DNA from: Microbacterium invictum
GTDB lineage: Bacteria; Actinomycetota; Actinomycetes; Actinomycetales; Microbacteriaceae
Length of the DNA stretch: 64,000 nt
Assembly: GCF_034421375.1 (NCBI RefSeq)
Contig: NZ_CP139779.1
Coordinates: forward strand, 1,736,001 to 1,800,000
Reading direction: 5' to 3'
Program-made: the position numbers and the translations under genes
Part shown: one piece after another, positions 1 through 9,485 of the stretch
How the letters are laid out: every line of letters begins with the position of its first letter
Numbering within the stretch: the first letter of the stretch is position 1
The notes under the pieces: generated by a model
Told to the model about the DNA's origin: nothing
The model's database searches: none
The model's input: only the letters and a program-made list of their open reading frames with translations

Positions 1-720
1 GATCGTCTGCACGCCTACGCAGAGAAAGCCGCCCGCGAGGCGGCCGAGGCCACCGGGTGGTGGGATCCGGACGAGGGCTTCGAGAAGAGGATGCACGCGC
101 TGGTCGACGCGGCGTTCGCGGACGCCCGGCCGCTGATCGACGAGTTCGTCGCCGAGATATCGACCTACGGATGGATCAACTCCCTCGGGGCGAAGCTCGT
201 ACAGCTCACGGCGCCGGGGGCACCTGACGTCTATCAGGGATCGGAGCTCTGGGAGACGTCGCTCGTCGACCCCGACAACCGTCGCCCCGTGGACTTCGCG
301 CTGCGGAGGCGGATGCTGATGGACCTCGACGACGCGGTCGCGCGCGGGGACCTGCCGCCCGTGGACGCATCGGGCCGGGCGAAGCTGCTGATCACCTCGC
401 GGGCGCTGCGCCTCCGGCGCGATCGACCCGATCTGTTTACCGTCCATCGCCCGACGGCCGTGGTGGGCGAGGCGTCGGAGCACGCCGTCGCCTTCCATCG
501 CGGCGCGGCGACGACCGTGGCCACGCGATTCCCGGTCGGACTCACCCGGCGTGGCGGCTGGGGCGGGACCGCGGTGATGCTTCCCGCAGGCCCGGTCGTG
601 GACGCGCTGACGGGCCGTCGGTTCGAGGGCGGCGAGACCGAGCTGTCGCTGATTCTGCAGTTGTATCCGGTGGCGCTCCTCGTCGAGGCCGACCGGCTCG
701 AGGAAGGACAGAGCCGATGA
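1..720 (+). CDS. treY: Maltooligosyl trehalose synthase, C-terminal part (5' end outside window)
   Basis: The reading frame is open from base 1, so the gene starts upstream; about 239 C-terminal residues of a protein usually near 750-800 are present. TreY converts the reducing end of maltooligosaccharides into a terminal trehalose unit in the cytoplasm. Visible support is the family-typical tail with [21 protein letters not shown] followed by [10 protein letters not shown], and the stop codon overlapping the treZ start (ATGA at 717-720), the usual treY-treZ coupling. The N-terminal catalytic motifs lie outside the window. Confidence 0.93.
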   Translation, partial: DRLHAYAEKAAREAAEATGWWDPDEGFEKRMHALVDAAFADARPLIDEFVAEISTYGWINSLGAKLVQLTAPGAPDVYQGSELWETSLVDPDNRRPVDFALRRRMLMDLDDAVARGDLPPVDASGRAKLLITSRALRLRRDRPDLFTVHRPTAVVGEASEHAVAFHRGAATTVATRFPVGLTRRGGWGGTAVMLPAGPVVDALTGRRFEGGETELSLILQLYPVALLVEADRLEEGQSR

Positions 721-2444
721 TCGAACTGTGGGCACCGCGGGCCTCCCGCGTCCGGCTGCGGCACGCCGGGGGAGACCTCGAGATGCAGGCGACAGCCGAG
801 GGATGGTGGCAGGGAGAGATCGCGCTGGCAGACGGTGATCGGTACGGCTTCGTGCTCGACGACGGCGACGCCGTGCGTCCCGACCCGCGCTCGCGCCGGC
901 AGCCGCGCGGCGTCCACGAGCCCTCATCGTGGTTCGACCCGGGAGCGCACGAGTGGAGCGACCAGTCCTGGACGGGCCGGCAGCTGGCCGGGGGGATCGT
1001 GTACGAGCTCCACGTCGGGACCTTCACCCCCGAGGGCACGCTCGATACGGCCGCGTCGCGGCTCGACCATCTCGTCGACCTGGGTGTGACCCACGTGGAG
1101 CTCCTCCCCGTCAACGGCTTCAACGGCATCTGGAACTGGGGTTACGACGGCGTGCTGTGGTACACCGTCCACGAGGCCTACGGCGGGCCGGCGGCGTATC
1201 AGCGATTCGTCGACGCCTGCCATGGTCGCGGGCTCGCCGTCATCCAGGACGTCGTGTACAACCACCTGGGTCCGAGCGGGAACTATCTGCCCGAGTACGG
1301 CCCGTACCTCCGCGACGCCGAGCGCAACACCTGGGGTTCGTCCGTGAACCTCGATGAGCCCGCGGTCCGCTCGTTCATCGTGGAGAACGCGCTGATGTGG
1401 ATGCGGGACTACCACGTCGACGGCCTGCGTCTGGATGCCGTCCACGCGCTGCTAGACCGCACCGATCGGCACATCCTGCAGGAGATCTCCGAGGAGACCG
1501 ATCGGCTGAGCGCACACGTCGGTCGCCCGCTGACCCTCATCGCCGAGTCGGATATGAACGACGCCATGCTCATCTCCGCCCGCGAGGCGGGCGGATATGG
1601 CCTGACCGCGCAGTGGAGCGACGACTACCACCACGCCCTCCACGTCGCCCTCACGGGCGAGACCGTCGGCTACTACGCCGATTTCGCACCCCTGTCGGCC
1701 CTGGTGAAAGCCGCGACCCGGGGGTTCTTCCACGACGGCACCTGGTCGTCGTTCCGCGAGCGCGAGCACGGTCACCCCATCGACCCCCGCATCCCGACCT
1801 GGCGACTGGTGACGTACAGCCAGGATCACGACCAGATCGGGAATCGCGCCGCCGGGGATCGGCTGTCCCAGTCGCTGGACGAGGGCGGGCTGCGCATCGG
1901 CGCGGTGCTCACCCTCCTCGCGCCGTTCACTCCCATGCTCTTCATGGGGGAGGAGTGGGCGGCGAGCACCCCGTGGCAGTTCTTCACGTCGCATCCCGAG
2001 CCGGAGCTGGCCAAGGCGACTGCGGACGGACGCCTGGCGGAGTTCGCAGCGATGGGATGGGACGAATCGCTCGTACCCGACCCGCAGGACCCGGCCACCT
2101 TCGAGCGGTCGCATCTGGACTGGTCGGAGGCATGGGACGAGGAGGCCGACCCGCGTCACGGTCGTACGCTCGCGCTCTACCGGCGGCTCGCGCGGCTGCG
2201 CCGGGAACTCCCCGATCTCACCGACCCCGCCTTCACCGCGCTCTCGGCCGAAGCCGACGAGACGGCGCGCACCTTCGTGCTGCACCGCGGTGCCGTCGAC
2301 ATCCTGGTGAACTTCGGCACCGATCCTGCGACGCTTCCGATCCAGGAAGGCTCCCGGTTGGTTCTGGCCACGGATGACGCGGCGAGGGTCGAGTCCGCCA
2401 GGATCATCCTTCCGGGGCGGAGCGCGGCCGTCACGACCCGCTGA
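717..2444 (+). CDS. treZ: Maltooligosyltrehalose trehalohydrolase
   Basis: A GH13 enzyme of 575 residues that releases free trehalose from the product of TreY. An N-terminal CBM48-like beta domain is followed by the barrel with the conserved blocks in order: VVYNHLG (region I), DGLRLDAVH with the nucleophile Asp (region II), LIAESDMND with the acid Glu (region III) and [11 protein letters not shown] (region IV). Length is normal. It starts inside the treY stop codon, so the two are translationally coupled. It runs convergently into map, with only 6 bp between the two stop codons. Confidence 0.95.
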   Translation: MIELWAPRASRVRLRHAGGDLEMQATAEGWWQGEIALADGDRYGFVLDDGDAVRPDPRSRRQPRGVHEPSSWFDPGAHEWSDQSWTGRQLAGGIVYELHVGTFTPEGTLDTAASRLDHLVDLGVTHVELLPVNGFNGIWNWGYDGVLWYTVHEAYGGPAAYQRFVDACHGRGLAVIQDVVYNHLGPSGNYLPEYGPYLRDAERNTWGSSVNLDEPAVRSFIVENALMWMRDYHVDGLRLDAVHALLDRTDRHILQEISEETDRLSAHVGRPLTLIAESDMNDAMLISAREAGGYGLTAQWSDDYHHALHVALTGETVGYYADFAPLSALVKAATRGFFHDGTWSSFREREHGHPIDPRIPTWRLVTYSQDHDQIGNRAAGDRLSQSLDEGGLRIGAVLTLLAPFTPMLFMGEEWAASTPWQFFTSHPEPELAKATADGRLAEFAAMGWDESLVPDPQDPATFERSHLDWSEAWDEEADPRHGRTLALYRRLARLRRELPDLTDPAFTALSAEADETARTFVLHRGAVDILVNFGTDPATLPIQEGSRLVLATDDAARVESARIILPGRSAAVTTR

Positions 2445-2450
2445 GCGAAA

Positions 2451-3233
2451 TCAGTCCACGCCGAGGAAGCTGCGATCGGTCAGAACGATCGGACCGTCCT
2501 CGGTGATGGCGACGGTGTGCTCGGAGTGCGCGCCGCGCGACCCGTCGGCGCTGCGGAGAGTCCAGCCGTCGGGATCGGTGACCAGCTGGTCGGTGGTGGC
2601 CAGGAACCACGGTTCGAGGGCGAGGACGAGGCCCGCGCGAAGCGGGTAGCCGCGGCCCGCCTTGCCGTCGTTGGGCACGTGCGGGTCGCCGTGCATCGTG
2701 CGTCCGACGCCGTGACCGCCGAAATCGGTGTTGATGACGTAGCCCTCCGCGCGGGCGACCGCGGCGACCGCGGCGGAGATGTCGCCGATGCGGCTGCCGG
2801 TCTGCGCGGCGTCGATCGCGGCGCTCAACGCACGCTGCGTCGTGTCGATCAACGCCAGATCCTCGTCGCGCGCCGAGCCCACGACGAAGGAGACCGCGGA
2901 GTCCGCCACCCAGCCGTCCACGGCGGCCGCGAAGTCCAGCGACACGAGGTCGCCGTCGCGAAGGGTGTAGTCGAAGGGGAGGCCGTGCAGGACCGCGTCG
3001 TTGATCGACGTGCACAGGACCTTGCCGAACGGCGAGGCGCCGAAGGACGGGTGGTAGTCGATGTAGCACGACTCCGCCCCGGCCCGGCGGATCAGCTCGT
3101 GCGCCCGTCGATCGAGCGCCAGGAGGTTCGTCCCGACTGCCGCCTCGTCCCGGAGGGTCGTAAGGACCTCCGCCACGAATCGGCCGGCAGGCCTCATCGC
3201 CTCGATCTCGGCAGGGGTGCGCAACTCGATCAT
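2451..3233 (-). CDS. map: Methionine aminopeptidase type I
   Basis: 260 residues. Removes the initiator Met from nascent proteins using a dinuclear metal centre. The metal ligands are visible: Asp in SLDFAAAVDGWVADS (two Asp), His in GGHGVGRTMHGDPHV, Glu in LALEPWF and Glu in EHTVAITEDG. I chose the ATG in front of IELRTPAEIEAM because a good ribosome binding site (GAAGGAAA) sits just upstream and the alignment to the family starts there; the frame is open further upstream but that part is not protein-like. It appears to be transcribed alone. Confidence 0.95.
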   Translation of the reverse strand: MIELRTPAEIEAMRPAGRFVAEVLTTLRDEAAVGTNLLALDRRAHELIRRAGAESCYIDYHPSFGASPFGKVLCTSINDAVLHGLPFDYTLRDGDLVSLDFAAAVDGWVADSAVSFVVGSARDEDLALIDTTQRALSAAIDAAQTGSRIGDISAAVAAVARAEGYVINTDFGGHGVGRTMHGDPHVPNDGKAGRGYPLRAGLVLALEPWFLATTDQLVTDPDGWTLRSADGSRGAHSEHTVAITEDGPIVLTDRSFLGVD

Positions 3234-3341
3234 CCGTTTCCTTCCGTCATGATCCATTCTCCTGGAGAGGCGACTGTGAGATGGCCCTCCGGTGCCTGGG
3301 ACACCCTCCCCGACCCGCCACGACGGGCGTAGCATCGGCGT

Positions 3342-3830
3342 ATGCTCCTGCGACGCGCCGTCTACCGGTGGCTCTTCCCGGCGGCTTTCGTCCTGCCGAT
3401 CTGGCTTCTCGTGGGCTGGGGTGTCTTCAGCGGTGGGGGATGGGCCTTCCTCTGGGTGCTGCTCCTGGGCATCCCGTCGGTCTTCCTCGGACAGGTCGTC
3501 CTCACCCTGCTGGTCCGCGCGCGGGGGACCGTCCGCGCCGAGCGCGCCGTGTCGTGGCTCGACGTGGGCGGGTTCGCCGTGCTGCACGCGCTGACCGTGT
3601 CGCTCGGCTTCTTCGGCGCGTGGTGGTGGGGTGCAGCGTTCGGACTCACGATCGTCGCCGCCTTGGCCCTGTTCTGGACGCAGCTGTGGCAGCTCTGGCG
3701 CGAGGCGAAGCCGTCCGGGCTGGCGGGTTTCCGTGCCACGGCATCGGGCTATCTCGGCGGAGGAAACCCGGGCCCGCGGACGCAGCCGGCCGGGGTCGTC
3801 GTGATCGAGGAGCGCAGCAAGTCACGGTGA
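3342..3830 (+). CDS. Integral membrane protein of unknown function
   Basis: 162 residues with about four hydrophobic segments (roughly residues 12-30, 34-58, 72-92 and 95-112) and a polar C-terminal tail ending in basic residues. I do not recognise a functional family; small proteins of this form are common and uncharacterised in Microbacteriaceae. It stands between map (divergent) and rplS. A short inverted repeat (CGCCGG...CCGGCG) directly after the stop may end its transcript. Confidence 0.75.
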   Translation: MLLRRAVYRWLFPAAFVLPIWLLVGWGVFSGGGWAFLWVLLLGIPSVFLGQVVLTLLVRARGTVRAERAVSWLDVGGFAVLHALTVSLGFFGAWWWGAAFGLTIVAALALFWTQLWQLWREAKPSGLAGFRATASGYLGGGNPGPRTQPAGVVVIEERSKSR

Positions 3831-3847
3831 CCGTCTCGCCGGGGTTT

Positions 3848-3876
3848 TTGCCGGCGTCGAGATCCGTGGCAGAATA
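3848..3876 (+). promoter_or_regulatory. Putative rplS promoter
   Basis: TTGCCG at 3848-3853 and AGAATA at 3871-3876 are spaced by 17 bp. They lie about 130 bp upstream of the rplS start, leaving a leader of roughly 120 nt of unknown role. Read from sequence only. Confidence 0.45.
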
Positions 3877-4004
3877 GCTGTTTGTGCCCTGCACGGCTCT
3901 GCCTCAGGGGAGCACCCGTCCGCGTCATCTCGCGAACGGTTCGGGCACACCATCCCGTCATCGTGACGCGGTCGACCTGTGGCGGCCGCAGGAAGAGATC
4001 CCTC

Positions 4005-4352
4005 ATGCAGATCCTCGACACCGTCGACGCAGCATCGCTGCGCTCCGACATCCCCGACTTCGGCCCCGGTGACACCGTCAAGGTGCACGTCAACATCACC
4101 GAGGGCAACCGCTCCCGCATCCAGATCTTCCAGGGCGTCGTCATCGGCCGTTCGGGTGACGGAATCCGCGAGACCTTCACTGTTCGCAAGATCAGCTTCC
4201 AGGTCGGCGTGGAGCGCACCTTCCCGGTGCACAGCCCGGTGATCGACCACATCGAGGTCGTCACCCGCGGTGACGTCCGCCGCGCCAAGCTCTACTACCT
4301 GCGTGCCCTCCGCGGCAAGAAGGCCAAGATCAAGGAGAAGCGCGACAGCTGA
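4005..4352 (+). CDS. rplS: 50S ribosomal protein L19
   Basis: 115 residues, the normal L19 length. L19 sits at the interface of the large and small subunits. Recognisable blocks are [41 protein letters not shown] and [20 protein letters not shown]. The ATG at 4005 follows GGAAGAG at the right distance; an upstream extension of the frame is unlike L19. A strong hairpin lies 14 bp after the stop codon. Confidence 0.97.
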   Translation: MQILDTVDAASLRSDIPDFGPGDTVKVHVNITEGNRSRIQIFQGVVIGRSGDGIRETFTVRKISFQVGVERTFPVHSPVIDHIEVVTRGDVRRAKLYYLRALRGKKAKIKEKRDS

Positions 4353-4366
4353 GCGCGCTAAGCCGC

Positions 4367-4396
4367 CGAACGCCCCGGTCATCGCCGGGGCGTTCG
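4367..4396 (+). terminator. Intrinsic terminator after rplS
   Basis: A perfect 12-bp stem (CGAACGCCCCGG at 4367-4378, complement at 4385-4396), a 6-nt loop and a short T-rich tail (TCTTTC). Confidence 0.85.
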
Positions 4397-4503
4397 TCTT
4401 TCGCGGGCAATTCTCCGCGAGGAGAGTCCGACGACGGCGCGCGAGTGTGTCACCCTGGTAGGACGCCGCACCGACCGGGGCGGAAGGCCCCGAGAAGGAT
4501 CCG

Positions 4504-5265
4504 ATGACCACCGAGCAGCACGCGACGGCCGACAGCTTCCCCTCCCGGAGGTCGCAGCCCGAGGGTCGCAAGCGCGGCTGGGGCACCTTCCTCCGGGACG
4601 TCCTGATCATCGTGCTGATCGCGCTGGTGGTCTCCTTCCTGGTCAAGACCTTCGTCGTCCGTTCCTTCTACATCCCGTCGGGATCGATGGAGAGCACCCT
4701 CAACGTCAACGACCGGATCCTCGTCGACGAGCTCACGCCGCGCTTCGGGGGCTACGACCGCGGCGACATCGTCGTCTTCCGCGATCCGGGCGGATGGCTC
4801 CCACCCTCCGAGACGCCGAGCCGCGGGCCGTTCGTGGACGGCGTCGAGTGGGTGCTGTCTCTCATCGGGCTCGCCGCGCCGGACAGCGACGACCACCTCG
4901 TGAAGCGGATCATCGGGCTCCCCGGCGATCACGTCGTCTGCTGCAACACGCTCGGCCAGATCACGATCAATGACGTCCCCATCGACGAGATGGACTATCT
5001 CAAGCTGCCGGGCGGCGTCAGTCGTGCTTCGGCCGAGGACTTCGATGTCACCGTGCCCGAGGACAGGCTCTGGGTGCTCGGAGACAACCGCAACAGCTCC
5101 CGCGACTCCCGCTTCAACCAGGACCAGCCGGGCGAGGGCTTCGTGCCGATCGAGAACGTCGTCGGGCGCGCCTTCCTCACGACGTGGCCGCTGTCGCGGT
5201 TCGGACTGCTGGACTTCCATCACGAGGTCTTCGCGGGGGTCCCGGAGCCTGCGGATCAGCCGTGA
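4504..5265 (+). CDS. lepB: Signal peptidase I
   Basis: 253 residues. Cleaves signal peptides on the outer face of the cytoplasmic membrane. One membrane anchor spans about residues 33-52; box B has the catalytic Ser in YIPSGSMEST (Ser61), box D the catalytic Lys in HLVKRIIGLPGD (Lys134), and box E is GDNRNSSRDSR. The neighbouring rplS upstream and rnhB downstream form the common actinobacterial rplS-lepB-rnhB arrangement. Confidence 0.95.
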   Translation: MTTEQHATADSFPSRRSQPEGRKRGWGTFLRDVLIIVLIALVVSFLVKTFVVRSFYIPSGSMESTLNVNDRILVDELTPRFGGYDRGDIVVFRDPGGWLPPSETPSRGPFVDGVEWVLSLIGLAAPDSDDHLVKRIIGLPGDHVVCCNTLGQITINDVPIDEMDYLKLPGGVSRASAEDFDVTVPEDRLWVLGDNRNSSRDSRFNQDQPGEGFVPIENVVGRAFLTTWPLSRFGLLDFHHEVFAGVPEPADQP

Positions 5266-5275
5266 GGAGCCGGCC

Positions 5276-5935
5276 ATGACCGTGATCGAGCCGCGCCTCA
5301 CGCTCGAGCGGCGATTGCTGCGGGAGCATCCGGTCGTCATCGCCTGCGATGAGGTCGGACGCGGCGCCCTCGCGGGTCCGGTGGCCGTCGGCGCGGTCGC
5401 GGTGGACGCGCCCCGATCGCGCAAGCGGGTGCCGCTGGGGCTTCGCGATTCCAAGCTGGTGCCCGAGCACCATCGACCGGCGGTCGCCGCCCGCGCAGCG
5501 TCGTGGGTCGCCGCCAGCGCCGTCGGATGGGCTTCGGCAGACGAGGTCGACGAAATCGGCATCATGCGCGCGCTCGGACTCGCCACGATCCGTGCCCTGG
5601 CCGACCTGCGCGCCCACGACGTGGACGCCTCGGAGGCGATCGTGATCCTCGACGGCAATTACGACTACATCACGCCGGCGGGTGCGAAGGATCTCCGCGT
5701 GCGGCCGGTGATCAAGGCCGATCGCGACTGCGCCAGCGCCGCGGCGGCATCGGTCATCGCGAAGGTCGCGCGCGACACGCTGATGACGGGGTTGCACGAT
5801 GAGTCGCCCGCGTATCAGTGGTCGCGCAACAAGGGATACGCCAGCCCGGAGCATCGGGCGGCGATCCGTTCGCACGGTCTGAGCCGGCACCACCGGTCGT
5901 CCTGGTCGATCGCGGACGCACCGACGCTCTTCTGA
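5276..5935 (+). CDS. rnhB: Ribonuclease HII
   Basis: 219 residues. Degrades RNA in RNA-DNA hybrids and removes misincorporated ribonucleotides. Active-site acidic residues are seen in ACDEVGRGALAGPV, in VILDGNYDY and in VIKADRDCASAAAASVIAKV. The start at 5276 has GAGGAGC upstream and sits 11 bp after lepB; a longer open frame reaching back into lepB is a shadow. Confidence 0.95.
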   Translation: MTVIEPRLTLERRLLREHPVVIACDEVGRGALAGPVAVGAVAVDAPRSRKRVPLGLRDSKLVPEHHRPAVAARAASWVAASAVGWASADEVDEIGIMRALGLATIRALADLRAHDVDASEAIVILDGNYDYITPAGAKDLRVRPVIKADRDCASAAAASVIAKVARDTLMTGLHDESPAYQWSRNKGYASPEHRAAIRSHGLSRHHRSSWSIADAPTLF

Positions 5936-5995
5936 GGGCCGGTGGCGATCAGCCGGAGCGTGAACGCGGCGCGGGCGATCTAGAGTGGACTCACC

Positions 5996-6319
5996 ATGGA
6001 CGACGAGGTATTCGAAGACTACGACCGCGAGCTGGAGCTGGCGCTGTACCGCGAGTACCGCGACGTCGTCGGTCAATTCGCCTACGTGATCGAGACGGAG
6101 CGACGGTTCTACCTCGCCAACGAGGTCAATGTGGTGCGTCGCGACACCGAGCACGACTTCTACTTCGAGCTCACGATGAACGACGTCTGGGTGTGGGACA
6201 TCTATCGCGCCGATCGCTTCGTCAAGGCGGTGCGGGTGCTGACGTTCAAGGACGTCAACGTCGAGGAGCTCACCCGGCGCGATTTCCAGCTGCCCGAGGA
6301 ACTCTCGCTCGACAGCTGA
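5996..6319 (+). CDS. DUF2469 family protein
   Basis: 107 residues, strongly acidic and aromatic-rich (EDYDRELELALYREYRDV, FAYVIETERRFYLANEV). It matches my recollection of the DUF2469 family, which in Actinobacteria sits beside rnhB and yraN; the function is unknown. A TAGAGT -10-like element lies 9 nt upstream of the ATG, which would give a very short 5' UTR. Confidence 0.85.
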   Translation: MDDEVFEDYDRELELALYREYRDVVGQFAYVIETERRFYLANEVNVVRRDTEHDFYFELTMNDVWVWDIYRADRFVKAVRVLTFKDVNVEELTRRDFQLPEELSLDS

Positions 6320-6421
6320 CGCCGCGTCGTTCTCTCCTGCACAGCGGGCCTCGCGTAGGTTCTGTGCACGGATGCCACGATGCGGCCGCCGCGCGGCGGG
6401 GGGACCCGCCACGATCGCCTC

Positions 6422-6784
6422 ATGGCAGTGAAGGATGACGTCGGCAGGGCCGGCGAGGAGCGCGCGGCGGCGTATCTTCAGGAGCGAGGATGGCGGATCG
6501 TCGCCCGGAACTGGCGATGCGCCGCGGGTGAGATCGATGTCGTGGCCGAGGACGGGGGAGACCTCGTCATCGTCGAGGTCAAGACCCGCCGCGGCGAAGG
6601 CTTCGGCCACCCCCTCGAAGCGGTGGACGCGCGCAAACGCCTGCGTCTGTGGCGCCTGGGTATGGCGTGGATCGCCGCGCACCCCGACCACGCGCAGGGG
6701 CGGCAGCTGAGGCTCGACGCCGTGTCGGTGCTCGGACCCGACCCTCGCACGGCGACGATCGAGCACCTGCGGGATCTGCGATGA
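6422..6784 (+). CDS. yraN: YraN/UPF0102 family nuclease-fold protein
   Basis: 120 residues of the restriction-endonuclease-like fold. The expected motif is complete: GEIDVVAEDG, then IVEVKTRRGEGFGHPLEAV. The ATG at 6422 is used because homologous sequence (VGRAGEERAAAYLQERGWRIVARNWRC) starts right after it. Its stop overlaps the comM start (ATGA at 6781), so yraN, comM and dprA are translationally coupled. The precise role of the family is not established. Confidence 0.9.
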   Translation: MAVKDDVGRAGEERAAAYLQERGWRIVARNWRCAAGEIDVVAEDGGDLVIVEVKTRRGEGFGHPLEAVDARKRLRLWRLGMAWIAAHPDHAQGRQLRLDAVSVLGPDPRTATIEHLRDLR

Positions 6785-8307
6785 CCGTCGTCCGCACCCG
6801 GGCGGTCGCCCTGACGGGATTGGACGGAGCCCTCGTCGAGGTCGAGGCCGATCTGTCTCAGCAGACTCCGGACTTCCGGATCATCGGCCTGCCGGACAAG
6901 TCGCTCGGAGAGGCCGTCCAGCGGGTGCACAACGCCTGCGCGAACAACGGACTGACGCTGCCTCGTCGGAAGCTCACCGTCAACCTGTCGCCTGCGAGCC
7001 TGCCGAAGAACGGCTCGGGGTTCGACGTCGCCATCGCGGTCGCGGCCATCGGTACCGAGCTGCCGCTCGGACGCGAATCCCTGGACGCCACGGTCCACAT
7101 CGGCGAGCTCGGACTCGACGGAAGGCTCCGCCCCGTGCCGGGGGTGCTTCCCGCGGTGCTCGCAGCCGCGCGGAAGGGTATCCGCCGCGCGGTGGTGCCC
7201 CACGCCAATCGCGAGGAGGCGGAGCTTGTGACCGGCATAGATGTTCTCGGCGCCGTCAACCTCGCCGAGGTGGTGGCCTTCCACGGCGGTGCGGTCGCCG
7301 TTCCCGAGCAGGCCGCGGTGACGGCGGAGCGGCCGGGGGAGGAGACGGCGGACGACCTCGAACTGGCGGACGTCGTGGGACAGCGAGAAGCGGTCGAGGC
7401 TCTCATCGTCGCCGCCGCGGGTGGACATCACCTTCTCATGAGCGGTCCCCCGGGAGCCGGGAAGACCATGCTCGCGCGCCGGCTCCCCGGAATCCTCCCG
7501 CCCCTGGACGAGGAGGCAGCGCTCCTCGCGGCCTCGGTGCGGTCGCTCGCCGGAGAGGCCGTCTCGGTGCTTCGTCGGACGCCGCCGTTCGAAGCCCCTC
7601 ACCACAGTGCGAGCGTCGCTGCGCTCGTCGGCGGAGGATCGCGGGTCATCCGGCCGGGTGCGATCGCCCGGGCGGCGACCGGGATCCTGTTCCTCGACGA
7701 GGCCGGGGAGTTCCCCGCCCACGCCCTGGATGCGCTCCGACAGCCGCTGGAGAGCGGCCGGATCACGATCCACCGTGCCGGCGCGGTGGCGGACTTCCCC
7801 GCACGCTTCCAGCTCGTGGCGGCGACCAATCCCTGCCCGTGCGGACAGTACGCGGTGCCGGGAGGAGCGTGCGTCTGCCCGCCGATCGCCATTCGGCGGT
7901 ATCTCGGTCGCCTGTCCGGTCCGCTCCTGGACCGGATCGACATCGAACTGTCCTTGCGTCGCGTCTCGGTGGCGCCCGGTCTCGGCGATTCCGGGGGCAC
8001 CACGACCGCGGTCGCGCACGCCCAGGTGCGGGAAGCGCGGGCGCGCGCGGCCCACCGCCTCCGCGACACCCCCTGGCGCACCAATGCCGACGTGTCGGGC
8101 GCCTGGCTCCGGCAGGGGCCCACCGCACCCCCGCCGATCACCCGTCGGCCATTGGATGCTGCGCTCCACCGCGGTGCGCTGACGCTGCGCGGTTATGATC
8201 GCGTCCTCCGCGTGGCCTGGTCGCTGGCCGACCTCGGCGGTCGCCCGCAACTGAGTGTCGAAGACATCGGTCGTGCCCTGTTCTTGAAGAAGGGTGTGGC
8301 CGCATGA
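6781..8307 (+). CDS. comM: YifB/ComM Mg-chelatase-like AAA+ ATPase
   Basis: 508 residues. ComM homologues are hexameric helicases that promote branch migration during recombination of transforming DNA. The N-terminal ChlI-like domain is followed by Walker A (SGPPGAGKTMLARRLPG), the FEAPHHSAS block, Walker B (ILFLDEAGEF), the sensor region VAATNPCPCG and a C-terminal Mg-chelatase helical domain. The ATG at 6781 overlaps the yraN stop and the gene's own stop overlaps dprA (ATGA at 8304). Its partner dprA is interrupted here. Confidence 0.93.
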   Translation: MTVVRTRAVALTGLDGALVEVEADLSQQTPDFRIIGLPDKSLGEAVQRVHNACANNGLTLPRRKLTVNLSPASLPKNGSGFDVAIAVAAIGTELPLGRESLDATVHIGELGLDGRLRPVPGVLPAVLAAARKGIRRAVVPHANREEAELVTGIDVLGAVNLAEVVAFHGGAVAVPEQAAVTAERPGEETADDLELADVVGQREAVEALIVAAAGGHHLLMSGPPGAGKTMLARRLPGILPPLDEEAALLAASVRSLAGEAVSVLRRTPPFEAPHHSASVAALVGGGSRVIRPGAIARAATGILFLDEAGEFPAHALDALRQPLESGRITIHRAGAVADFPARFQLVAATNPCPCGQYAVPGGACVCPPIAIRRYLGRLSGPLLDRIDIELSLRRVSVAPGLGDSGGTTTAVAHAQVREARARAAHRLRDTPWRTNADVSGAWLRQGPTAPPPITRRPLDAALHRGALTLRGYDRVLRVAWSLADLGGRPQLSVEDIGRALFLKKGVAA

Positions 8308-9059
8308 GGGCGATACCGGTTTCCTCCGCCGTCGCGCGGGCTGAGCTCCACGGCGTCCGGTGCGCCGACCTCTCCGATGGCGACGCCGTCCAGACGTGGG
8401 CGCGGGTCGCGTGGAGTCTGCTCACCGAGCCCGGTGACGGGGCCGCGGGGTGCCTCATCGAGGAGGTCGGGGCCGCCCCTGCACTGGAGATCGCGGTCGG
8501 GGGATATCCCGCGCCCGCGCCGCTCGCCGCCGACGTCGACCGCGGCAGGCAGCGGTGGATGCCGCGGTGGCGGCCGGACGGCGTCGCAGAGGCGTGTGCC
8601 GCCGCCGCCCGCGCCGAGGTGCAGCTGATCCTCCCCGGCGATGCGTCCTGGCCGACGGCTCTCGACGACCTCGGACCGCATCGCCCCGTGTGCCTCTGGG
8701 TGCGCGGCGACGCAGCGCTGCTGCGACCGGCCGCCGGTGCGGTGGCACTTGTCGGTGCACGGGCGGCGACGTCCTACGGCGAGCACGTCGCCGCAGACCT
8801 CGCCGCCGAGCTCGCCGGCGCGGGGGTGAGCGTCGTCTCGGGCGCCGCGTACGGCATCGACGGAGCGGTCCATCGAGCGGCACTCGCCGTCGGCGGTCTC
8901 ACCCTGGCCTTCCTCGCCGGAGGCGCCGACCGCGCCTACCCGGCCGGTCACACCGCCCTGATCGATCGGATCGCGGCGTCGGGCGCGGTCATCAGCGAGA
9001 CGCCGTGCGGAGCGGCCCCGACGAAATTCCGCTTCCTCCAGAGATTTGTCAAGTTATGA
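8304..9059 (+). pseudogene. dprA: dprA, 5' part, disrupted by prophage insertion
   Basis: Codons 1-246 are chromosomal and end at the Gln codon CAG (9039-9041) in FRFLQ; five residues of phage-encoded sequence follow (RFVKL) before a TGA at 9057-9059. DprA loads RecA on incoming single-stranded DNA. The Rossmann-like domain is present as LVGARAATSYGEHVA and VSGAAYGIDGAVHRAAL, but the conserved RNRLIA segment and everything after it is displaced to 25583-26035. The two pieces together would make a 396-residue protein of normal length. The stop overlaps the start of the first phage gene. Confidence 0.95.
9025..9055. other. attL, left attachment junction
   Basis: Chromosomal dprA sequence (...TTCCGCTTCCTC) meets phage sequence (AGATTTGTCAAG) at the shared CAG, 9039-9041. 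Very short cores are usual for large serine integrases. The exact crossover dinucleotide cannot be fixed from sequence alone. Confidence 0.8.
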
Positions 9060-9190
9060 CTGTGCATGATCTGCCTGAGCCACTGACCTGTCCTCGATGC
9101 GGAACGGTCCTGAGCGACGGCGACCCTCGTGGTTGGTGGTGCCGGTTGTGCGATGAGATCCACTCCGAGAGCCAGTTGGCGGAAAGCTAG
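9056..9190 (+). CDS. Small zinc-ribbon-like phage protein coupled to truncated dprA
   Basis: 44 residues with CPRC and CRLC pairs 17 residues apart, a likely single zinc ribbon; no named family recognised. The ATG (9056-9058) overlaps the TGA that ends the dprA fragment, and there is no Shine-Dalgarno sequence, so translation in the lysogen probably depends on ribosomes finishing dprA. It lies in the same direction as the host operon and opposite to the phage structural genes, like a lysogenically expressed cargo gene. Confidence 0.7.
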   Translation: MTVHDLPEPLTCPRCGTVLSDGDPRGWWCRLCDEIHSESQLAES

Positions 9191-9200
9191 GGTCACTCCT

Positions 9201-9485
9201 ATGCAGATGGATTTCTGGGGCGCGGTCGTGCCCAACTACGTCGCCGCCGTGGGCGGGCTTTCTGCCACGGTGCTTGCGGTGGTGTCCTTGGTCTGGACCA
9301 TGCGCACGGCCCGCGCTGAAGCGAAGACGCGCGACGCCACCCTGGAGCTGGTGCGGTTCCTGGAAGAGAGAGCGGCGACCGATGACGGTCAGAAGCTCGT
9401 CGTGCATGACGGGATGGTGACCACCCTGGAGACCGTGCGTCGCAAGCTCGGCGTCTTTGACGACACCTTCTCGGACAGGTTCTAG
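9201..9485 (+). CDS. Small single-span membrane protein of the prophage
   Basis: 94 residues. One hydrophobic segment at about residues 13-34 (VAAVGGLSATVLAVVSLVW) followed by a basic/acidic helical tail. No family recognised. I start it at the ATG at 9201 because the coding sequence before it belongs to the preceding gene. Its TAG stop shares CTAG (9482-9485) with the stop of the convergent holin-like gene. It could be a second lysis-related membrane protein or a lysogeny product; the sequence does not decide. Confidence 0.65.
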   Translation: MQMDFWGAVVPNYVAAVGGLSATVLAVVSLVWTMRTARAEAKTRDATLELVRFLEERAATDDGQKLVVHDGMVTTLETVRRKLGVFDDTFSDRF

